Shown one piece after another: positions 56,647 to 64,000 of a stretch of 64,000 nt of DNA. The first letter of the stretch is position 1, and each line of letters begins with the position of its first letter. The DNA comes from Colocasia esculenta (taxonomy: Eukaryota; Streptophyta; Magnoliopsida; Alismatales; Araceae): positions 186,348,348 through 186,412,347 of the forward strand of contig CM024753.1 in the NCBI GenBank assembly GCA_014218235.1, read 5' to 3'. The notes under the pieces were generated by a model. That model had not been told where the DNA came from and made no database searches. It saw nothing but the letters and a program-made list of their open reading frames with translations. The position numbers and the translations under genes were made by a program.

Positions 56647-58446
56647 CTAGAAGTGAGAGAATCGCACTCCATCCAGGCGTGGATCCTGGGTCCGTCGATG
56701 GCATTCTTCGAGGGCAGCCTCGAAGGCCTCGCGAGCACACTCAATAGAGGCCAGCCGTCGTCCTCGGTCCTCTCCAGCGCCAAGGCCCACCTTATAGAAA
56801 AGCGTGTCGTATTGCTCCAAGTCTTCCTTGAAGCTCAGCCCCGCCTTGTACTCGGTGACGCCATAGGCTTTGGCCTCACACAAAATGTTCGTAAGTGCCT
56901 CCTTCTCTGCCCGAGCAACGGCGAGGCTGAGCTCAGATGTTCGGAGTGCCTCTTGGAGGGTCTTCACCTCCTTCTGCAGCTTTGCCTCCCGAGCTCGATG
57001 TCGCTCCTCCAGCTCCTCGCAAAATGCGAACTCGGCATCCCACATATGGCGATGGTCCCGAGCTCGCATCACAGGTCGCTTAAGCATCTCCAATGACTTT
57101 GAGATGCCATCTGTCAGCACCTCCATTGCGGTGCTCGACGCCTCGACCGTGTCCCCCTCTGCTGTTTAGCCCTCGATAGGGCCTTGGGGTGCAGGCACCC
57201 CCTCTCGCTCCTCGGTGGAGCCCTCAGACTCGTCGCTGACTACGTCAAGTCCAAGCTCAGAGAAAACCCCTTCCTTAGACAAGGGCCTTGTCTCAATGTC
57301 CGTCTGCAGCCTCACCTACTCGGCCGCCTTCGCCAGCTTCCTCTTCTTCCGTGCTTGGGGCTGGGGGACTTCCTCCTCTTCCTCCTTGGCCTCCTCATCG
57401 GCCGCTCTCTGCACGGCCTTCGGTGCCGCCTTGGCCTTGGGCTTCCTCTTCAGACTTGTCTTCAGAGGCCTTTTTTCAGGGGCATGGGGACCGGTCAGGC
57501 GGCGCTCCTCGGCTTCGGCTGCAGGGGCATCATCGCCTACGAAATCCAAGTAGGAAGTGATCGGGATTAGTTCGGCAAGATTCTCCATGTCCTCTTTATC
57601 CCGACCAGCGGCCAACTCTGCAACAGCTACACAAGGAAAAATCGGTCAGAAGATGGACTAGTAACATGCCTCAGAAGTTGATGGAATCAGACACTTACTC
57701 CATGGTCGGCTCAGGCCATACTTGACGAGTTTAAACTCCATCAAATAGTGTTCCGCGTTCTGAACTAGCATGGAATTAAGACTGTCCGAGGCCTTCACCT
57801 CATCTTGGATCAGGAAGGGGTAGTGTTCCTTCCGAGGATCCCGAACTCGCGTGGGGAACCCCCACTCCGGTGCATCAGCATGCCGGCCGATGAAAAGAAC
57901 ACGATGCATCCAACCCTTGTTGTTGGAATGTTTAGCTCCGAACATGATTTGCATTCTGTTCGGATGGTGCTTGGTGTAGTAGATGCTCAGTCTTGACAGC
58001 GGCGAAGCAGTCATATTGAACTGGGCCCGAAAGATGTCTGTCGAGCCTTGCACCTCCCGAATCTTGCAGATGATGCAAAACACACAAATCGTCTGCCAAG
58101 AGTTCGGAGTCAATTGTATGGGGGTGATCCCCCAAGTGTTCAGCAGTGCCCTCACCACCTCCGGCAGTGGCAGTTGGAATCCGGCCTCCAGAATGTCAAG
58201 GGAAATGGTGAAGCATCCTGGCTTGTTCACCAGGTAGGACTCCTCTTCTCTGGCGACAACAATGTTGTATTCCTCGCCGATCCTGAAGCACTCTCGAAGT
58301 CCCTCGAAGAAGTGGAACTTAGGCCCATAGGCTATCCTTGGGGCCGCCCCTCTTGCTCCGGAAACAGCGACACTCTTCCCCCGGGCTGCCTTCGGAACCT
58401 CCTCGCTAGCTTCGCCGGCCGCGATTTTCTTCCCCTTCTGCGACAT
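56647..58446 (-). pseudogene. E5 antisense ORF with a predicted intron
   Basis: Exon 1 runs 58446 to 57699 (249 codons plus one base). A predicted intron 57698-57627 starts GTAAGTG and ends TTTTTCCTTGTGTAG; removing its 72 nt brings the frame exactly into exon 2 (57626 to 56647). Exon 2 carries two stops (57316 and near 57172), both explained by C-to-T change of Gln codons. Exon 1 contains LPLPEVVRALLNTWGITPIQL, the pattern of the plant 'putative gypsy type transposon' domain. Exon 2 has an acidic/basic stretch (KRKPKAKAAPK, a possible nuclear signal) and a coiled coil near the end. The function of these Tat antisense proteins is not known. Confidence 0.82.
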
Positions 58447-58600
58447 CGTTCATGGGTGAGGCAGCGAAGAGGAAGAAGAAGATGAACAAGATGAAGAGGG
58501 GAAGCAGCAAAAGGAGCGGGAGGAAGGCGACAGGTGCAAAAGGCTGATGGTTCCAGCAGAGATAGGAAAGCGTGAACCATCGCCTTCCCCCCTCTGCTCC

Positions 58601-58610
58601 TTTATAAGGA
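58601..58610 (-). promoter_or_regulatory. TATA box of the E5 antisense ORF
   Basis: Minus-strand TCCTTATAAA, followed by GGAGCAGAG, 155 nt upstream of the antisense ATG at 58446. It is outside the LTR, so the antisense gene would have its own promoter. Confidence 0.6.
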
Positions 58611-58830
58611 AAGAGGGGCGCGTAAATCGAAAGGAAAAAGGGCGGTTCTTTCTAACGGTTCGTTCAAAACACGCCTTTGCGTGTCCCCAGGGCGACACGT
58701 CGTCCTCGCGATGATGATAGTTCCCATCCCCGAGGGGAACACTAAACTGCCGAAGTCAACATTGCATTTAATGTGAATGACAACCGAACATACCTCATCT
58801 CTCAAAGTACTCTGGAATCCGAGCAAGCTT

Positions 58831-58848
58831 GAGAGAGTGGGGGGCAAG
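58831..58848 (+). other. E5 polypurine tract
   Basis: GAGAGAGTGGGGGGCAAG directly precedes the 3' LTR. Confidence 0.85.
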
Positions 58849-59655
58849 TGTGGTGGCTATTTCTAGCCCCCTAGGTTTGCAGGGCCCATTATGGCCCCGC
58901 ACGGCCCATCACGGCCCAACAGGCTGAAGTGGCTTCCTGGCAAGGCACCACGCATCCTCAGATATCAGCCCAAGGCTTCTGAGGACGATCTCTACATCAG
59001 GACACTTCCAAGTCCCAAAAGCTGTTTGCGGGCACTCCACAACCTGTTCGATCCAGGCGCCCCCTACCAAATAGGTCCTGCTCGAAGCACGCTGCGGCCC
59101 CATCTGTACAGGCAATGCCTCCGGACACCAAACATATGGCCCAGCCACCGAGCAGGCTGCCTGTTCGGTACCTCCCGAACCAAGAAGGGCTGAGAAGCCC
59201 CTTCACCTCCTTGTAGCGGTTACTATGGCAGCACCACAGGCGCCCCACGATCAAGGGGAGCATTAACCGCAAGGCCCGTCAACGGGCGCTTCAATGGGTA
59301 ACTCCCCACTAAGGACGCCAACCGACGCGCCCTTTCCGGCGTCATCAAAGGGTGGCACATCCAACCTCTTCAGAACCTTCACCTATAAAAGGCACAGGTG
59401 ACTCCCATGCAAAGGTACGCAACCCTAGTCATACACTCACCTTCACGTGAGGCACACACCAGCGAACCCTTCTTCTTCAAGCCTTTCTACAGTCATCTAA
59501 CTTATGCATTGGAGGGTTCCCCCCGGTTCTTCAACCGGACTCCCCCTGATCCTGTTCTGGTTTTTGCAGGCTACAGTCCACACCGGCGATCGTCTCTCTT
59601 CATCTCTTAGTGGAGGCCCGTTTGGCTCCGGCCCAAACAGGAAAACACTACCACA
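58849..59655 (+). repeat. E5 3' LTR
   Basis: 807 bp, TGTGGTGGCTATTTC to CACTACCACA, same length as the 5' LTR and few differences. Followed by the target duplicate AGAAG. Confidence 0.95.
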
Positions 59656-59660
59656 AGAAG

Positions 59661-61257
59661 GTAGGATTCTTTCTTACCAACCTTACCATCCTTGTTCTTG
59701 TCCTTCTTTCATGTTGAGAAGTCCATGTTTAAACATTGGATCATGAATATACTTGCTAATAATTCTGGAAGCATCATTAGAATGGTGTTTCCATTCCTTA
59801 TCATCACATTTTCAAATAGTGTTCATGATACCCCAAGTGTGTACTAGAAATCTTCTTGTTAGTGGCATGAGAACATGTCTCAGAATAAGTTATGTTTTGT
59901 CCATCCCTTGGTTGTAATTCTATATGTTTCATTTGTCCCTGTTATCCTATTTGATTCCTTCATATAGAGTAGTGTATGGATGTATGATTAAGCCTCTCTT
60001 TGATATGATAGTCATGTATAAGTTCATAGGAACACATAGGAAAGCCTTTAGAGGTGTGTATCTCCATTTTCAGAAGTTGGTCTTGCGGCTGTCAACAGAT
60101 AGAAGGCATCTGTCGACATGCTTTAAGTTTCCAGAACCTAGAGTTTCTATAAAAATAGTAGCTGTCGACAGATGGCTTTCATCTGTCAACAGATGGCTAT
60201 GTCTTGTCGACAGGCAGACCATGCCTATCGACAGATACTGTCCAGACTCCAGAAATCTGTTCTGGAAGCCTGCGCCTGTCGACAGCCACTTCCTGGCTGA
60301 CGACACATGCTGCTTTTCCTAGTTTTCCAGCACCATTCTTTGTGCAATCTCCTGTTGTTTCACTATACTATTGACCTAGCACGTTGTGTCCCTCACACTC
60401 TTTGGTTTCCACTACATTAACTATAAGAGGGATCACACAATTACTTCCCATAATTTACTTTGGATTACCTTGAAATCCTCAAGTACATATGAGTTCTACA
60501 GAACTACCATCTTCTGTTTCCAGGGACATTAACTCACCAATCCATGTTAAGTGAGACATATTGAATACTTGTATCATTGTTGAAAACTTTACAAGAGTGA
60601 GATATGATGACAAGTTGGGAGTCTTTCAACTCATTGAGTTATATGCCTATGCAAATAGGGCTGGTCCAATCCTGGGAGGAGCACCCGAATTCGTTTAGTG
60701 GCCGCGCAGAACGATAAAGGATCTGTGGATGTTTTGCATTACATCAAATATTACTTGATTAGTCATCATGTTATCTATTCATGTGTGGATGTGTATTTGA
60801 ATCAAAACCCAAATGTTATCATAAAATCTTGATCATGTATTATCTTGTTGACATGTCTGCTTATTCATTTTGATATTCAATGTTGACAACAATCTAGTTT
60901 CTTGCCTTGACATTGGATACCTTAATCTTTTTTATTAGAGAAATTGAATCATACTGGGCTAGTTTTCTCATTCATCCTACCATTTCAGGTGATCAGGATG
61001 AGGGTGAAGCTTAAAGGGAATAGTGTGCTGAGTGGAGCTTCCGACTTCAAAGAGTCCTCTATTTTGTTTTCCTTAGTGTTGAGTCCATGGTTTGTAACAT
61101 AGTGTAGTTACTCTTGTCTGCTCCTCATATAGCCAGTAATGAGGAGTCTATTGTAAAACGTTTCCGCAATGTTGATATATAATGAGTAAACACTAGTTTA
61201 GTTCTTATGCGTGATATCTGTCATTTCCAATAAATAGACTTTTATTAGGACGTGACA
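59661..61257 (+). repeat. E6 5' LTR, part 2 of 2
   Basis: Resumes the E6 LTR after E5 and ends GGACGTGACA. It includes the CTGTCGACAG array (60089-60306). The end block (GATCAGGATGAGGG at about 60992, TTGGTATCAGAGCC after the end) places it before the E6 interior. Confidence 0.82.
60089..60306 (+). repeat. Array of eight CTGTCGACAG-type palindromes in the E6 LTR
   Basis: Copies at 60089-60098 (CTGTCAACAG), 60110-60119 (CTGTCGACAT), 60162-60171 (CTGTCGACAG), 60183-60192 (CTGTCAACAG), 60204-60213 (TTGTCGACAG), 60225-60234 (CTATCGACAG), 60276-60285 (CTGTCGACAG) and 60297-60306 (CTGACGACAC). Four successive starts (60162, 60183, 60204, 60225) are exactly 21 bp apart, and so are 60089/60110 and 60276/60297. 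Confidence 0.85.
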
Positions 61258-61264
61258 GATAATT

Positions 61265-61277
61265 TGGTATCAGAGCC
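61265..61277 (+). other. E6 primer binding site
   Basis: TGGTATCAGAGCC, a perfect initiator-Met-tRNA type site seven bases after the proposed LTR end. Confidence 0.92.
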
Positions 61278-61392
61278 TTAGGTCGATAAACCTAGGGATA
61301 ACCAGTGAGTTGGGGTAGAAACTTGGGATTAGCTATAATGGCAATAATGATTTTGTAACTATGTAAATGCTTAACTTGTTATTTATTTCAGC

Positions 61393-61713
61393 ATGGACAT
61401 GAATGCCCAAGAAAAATTGGTAGCAGCCATGGAGATGCTATGCCAGGACATTGAATTATATGCCTAAGCACAATGGGAAGCCCAAGTGCAAATCAAAGAG
61501 GAAGTGCTCAATCTGGGCAATCCCCGTGTTTATCTGGATGTCATGACCCAGGTCATGAATAATTTGGACAATTTGAAGCTGGGGCAAGATATGTTACTCC
61601 ATCAAGTTGAAGGTTATTGGGAGGTATTGACCGAAGCGGCAAGAGAACTGTACCATGGGGTTGGAGGAGAACAGCAACCGCCGTCTGTGGAGTCTGCTGT
61701 AGACTTGACCTGA
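61393..61713 (+). pseudogene. E6 small ORF upstream of gag
   Basis: An open frame of 106 codons starting ATGGACATGAATGCC, with one stop at 61465 where a Gln codon (CAA) would keep it open. The peptide is acidic and helix-prone (QEKLVAAMEMLCQDIELY, LDVMTQVMNNLDNLKLGQDML) and ends before a 325-bp spacer to the gag ATG. It resembles no domain I know. It may be an upstream ORF or the old gag N-terminus. Confidence 0.5.
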
Positions 61714-62038
61714 AGAATGGAAGTGGAGTTAGGCAACTCATTTTTGTAGACCTCTCTTTCTGTTGTGTATTAGTTGTATATATAACTCCCATGCGTGAGT
61801 AATGAGAGGTTAGGTGGTGTTGATGTCACTATAAATATGACGGCTCAGTAAGAAGAAGGGATGTAGTATTTTAGTTTTTGGACTAGTGTTGACATAATAT
61901 AATGTACATCTTTTGACTTGGTAATGGAAATGGTGTGTTATGTGAATTTAAAATGTGTACGTGATGAATGTGAGCATGGTTGAATATGGAATTAATGTAT
62001 GCATTATTGGATGTTTCAGATACTCTCTCAATTTAGTC

Positions 62039-62970
62039 ATGGACGGAGGTGATGCTAACTGGAGGAAAATGGAGAGTTCAATGCACGACTTGACCCGAGT
62101 AATGAAAATGGTAGCCAGAAACAATAGCCACAATGGAACAAGTTTATTTAAGGATGTTCGAAGTCTGGACCCTCCGCGATTCGTGGGAAGTACGGATCTG
62201 GATGAGGCCAAGAACTGGTTGAAAGACATTGAAAGGATTTTCAAAGTGATTAAGTGCATAAAAAGAAGAGAAGATTCGTCTGGTGATATTTCAGTTAGAC
62301 CTGGATGCCCGAGCATGGTGGGAAATAGTGGAATCCACCTTAGAGGACCCAAACCAAATTGGTTGGGAAGAATTCATGGAATTATTCAATGACCAATACT
62401 TCTCTGAGGTAGTTCAGGAAAGGAAGGCAAATGAGTTTGCTAGTTTGAAACAACTTAGGATGTCAGTATCAGAGTATGAGGCCCAGTTTGCCCGACTGTC
62501 CAAGTATGCTCTGCATCTTATAGCCACGGAGAAATTGAAGGCTAAGAGATTTATGAACGGACTACGTCCTAATTTTATTATGCAGCTAACTCCTCATCTG
62601 ATTACTACATTCTCGGAAATGGTTAAGAGAATTTTAGCATTAGAAGCTGCAAATGACACCGTGGATAAGATTAGAGGGAGGTTTGGAGAAGGATCTTCAG
62701 ATTGTAAGAGGAAGTATGAGTCGGGGAATGCCCCGAAGGTTCAACAAACTGTTAAAAAGGCGGGAAAAGCTTCGGTTGGAAACAAGGAGGTGTGTAAGCA
62801 TTGTCACCTCAGTGGACACAAGGCTGAAAATTGTTGGCGTAGGTTGGGTGCATGTCCCAAATGTGGAAGCACACAACATCGAATTCCGGACTGTCCGATG
62901 ATCATAAATGCGCCAGCCAACCCAAACCCTCGAGCGAAACAAGGAAGGTTACAAGCCATCCAGGAGATGG
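62039..62970 (+). pseudogene. E6 gag
   Basis: Start ATG at 62039 (MDGGDANWRKMESS...). The capsid begins LDPPRFVGSTDLDEAKNWL; a frameshift in an A-rich run near 62259-62266 moves the reading to the frame that runs 62283-63377 (FQLDLDARAWWE, FMELFNDQYFSEVVQERKANEF, FARLSKYALHL, FMNGLRPNF). The nucleocapsid has two CCHC knuckles near 62794-62895 (CKHCHLSGHKAENCW and CPKCGSTQHRIPDC). These two knuckles are the closest match in the window to the E3 knuckles. Confidence 0.9.
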
Positions 62971-63377
62971 AACCTGAGTCTCCGCAAGAAGGTGGACTGA
63001 TTGAAGATACACTATTAGTAAACTCAAAACCCGTGTATGTATTGTTTGATTCAGGAGCTACACATTCTTTTATTAGTTATGAGTTTGCTAAATCTCTGGA
63101 AGTACAATCAGTTCCATTATCTACACAGCTTGAGGTTGCAACTCCTTTGAGTGAAGGTAAGAAACTTAAGGAATATTACCCAGCTAGCCAGATCTTAGTC
63201 AAAGGGCATAATTTACCCGGTGATTTAATATGCCTTGAAATGTGGGATTATGATATAATTCTTGGGGTTGATTGGTTATCTAAACATCATGCAAATTTAG
63301 ATTGCCAGTTAAGACAAGTCACCTTTTTAGGAAAGGAAGTTTATTCTATGACCTTTGATAAACCCCACACAAGATGA
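62971..63377 (+). pseudogene. E6 aspartic protease
   Basis: In the gag frame. Active site VLFDSGATHSFI intact (about 63040-63075). Second block WDYDIILGVDWLSKHHANLDC (about 63244-63305). Stops at 63375 and 63435 interrupt the linker to RT, in the same frame, so they are single-codon changes. Confidence 0.9.
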
Positions 63378-64000
63378 ATACCTATAATTTCAGCAGCTAA
63401 AGCCTGTATACTAGTACAGAAAGGTTGTCAGGGGTAATTGACTTCCGTAACTGTGATAAATCAAAACATCACTAGATTGGAAGATATTCTAGTAGTAAGG
63501 GAATTTCTTGATGTTTTTCCAGAAGAGTTATCTGGTTTGCCACCTAGTAGAGAGGTGAATTTTTCAATTGAATTGGTACCAGGAGCTACACCTATATCAA
63601 GAACACCCTATAGAATGTCGATAGAAGAATTGAAAGAGCTGAAAAGGCAATTACTGGAGTTGATAGGAAAGAGATTCATTAGACCCAGTACCTCACCTTG
63701 GGGTGCTCCGGTATTATTTGTGAAGAAGAAATATGGGTTTATGCGGTTATGCATAGATTATCGGCAATTGAATCAATTGACTATAAAGAATAAATACCCA
63801 CTTCCGAGAATCAATGATCTATTTGATCAATTGTCTGGAGCTCAGTGTTTTTCCAAGATTGATTTAAGATCTGGGTATCATCAACTCAGAATTCAAGAAC
63901 AGGACATTCATAAAATAGCTTTTCGAACAAGATATGGTCACTATGAATTTGTGGTAATGCTGTTAGGATTAACTAATGCACCGCCTGCATTTATGCGTTT
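63378..64000 (+). pseudogene. E6 reverse transcriptase, partial (cut by window end)
   Basis: After the stop at 63435 the frame is open to the end of the window. Motifs: REFLDVFPEELSGLPPSREV linker, PYRMSIEELKELKRQL, STSPWGAPVLFVKKK, LCIDYRQLNQLTIKNKYPLPRI, FSKIDLRSGYHQLRI (first catalytic Asp), and L-L-G-L-T-N-A-P in place of P-F-G-L-T-N-A-P. The catalytic FIDD block lies beyond the window. Confidence 0.92.

Larger units (their letters stand above)
41259..59655 (+). mobile_element. E5: Tat-lineage Ty3/gypsy element, interrupted by E7
   Basis: LTRs of 807 bp each (41259-42065 and 58849-59655) and a perfect 5-bp duplication AGAAG (41254-41258 and 59656-59660) inside the E6 LTR. Without E7 the element is about 9.8 kb: gag, protease, RT, RNase H, a second RNase H, integrase, then a long antisense ORF before the 3' LTR. 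Dual RNase H plus an extra antisense ORF are hallmarks of the Tat group (Retand/Grande/RIRE2-like). All sense genes carry stops. Confidence 0.93.

Noticed and set aside
57184..57570. Plus-strand frames at the end of E5 (for example 128 codons at 57184)
   Set aside because: They are shadows of the antisense ORF, which has a recognised domain, splice signals and a TATA box on the other strand.
60089..60306. CRISPR array reading of the evenly spaced CTGTCGACAG copies
   Set aside because: Repeats are only 10 bp and degenerate, spacers are about 11 bp, the host is eukaryotic, and no cas genes exist.

Overview
This window is a stack of nested LTR retrotransposons from a flowering-plant-type nuclear genome. 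The evidence for a plant is Ty3/gypsy polyproteins of the Tekay-like chromovirus and Tat lineages, initiator-Met-tRNA primer sites, a hAT-type MITE, and gene fragments resembling COBRA-like and BRI1-like genes. I see no intact host gene, rRNA, tRNA gene or CRISPR array. I name the elements E1-E7, S1 and S2 (solo LTRs) and L0 (an older broken LTR).

Left part (1-15069): E1 (minus strand, 1-4523, cut by the window edge) and E2 (plus strand, 4780-13918, complete but decayed) both sit inside an older related LTR, L0, whose pieces are 4524-4779 and 13919-15069. E1 and E2 are gypsy chromoviruses. E2 has gag, protease, RT, RNase H, integrase and a chromodomain-like tail, all broken by stops and frameshifts.

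Middle (15070-40330): two short gene-fragment stretches (COBRA-like, 15111-15230; BRI1-like LRR, 38109-38330) flank the solo LTR S1 (15450-38103). S1 is split by two elements. E3 (16458-26487) is a gag-remnant-only element with 3.5-kb LTRs; its 5' LTR carries a 561-bp hAT-type MITE and a 1417-bp solo LTR (S2), both proven by empty sites in the 3' LTR. E4 (28235-37761) is a LARD-type element with 2.83-kb LTRs and a 3.9-kb internal region without pol; it belongs to the same LTR family as S1. The interval 38400-40330 has no clear gene and a possible Copia-type LTR remnant.

Right part (40331-64000): E6 (plus) begins at 40331 and runs off the window. Its 5' LTR is split by E5 (41259-59655, TSD AGAAG), a Tat-lineage element with two RNase H domains and a spliced-looking antisense ORF. 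E5 is split between gag and protease by E7 (43736-52362, minus strand, TSD GGTGC), a gag-only Tat/Ogre-like element.

Three features recur beyond ordinary retrotransposon annotation. First, dense arrays of short, often palindromic GTCG/CGAC-core motifs lie in the LTRs of unrelated families (GTCGCGTTA class in E2, E3, E4, S1 and S2; GCCGTCAAC/GACGTTAAC class in E1 and E7; CTGTCGACAG class in E6). Second, E4's non-coding interior has a run of about ten imperfect hairpins with compensatory base changes, plus a duplicated double stem-loop. Third, E5's antisense gene has its own TATA box and a 72-nt intron that restores the frame. All assignments come from reading the sequence; no alignment or database search was run.
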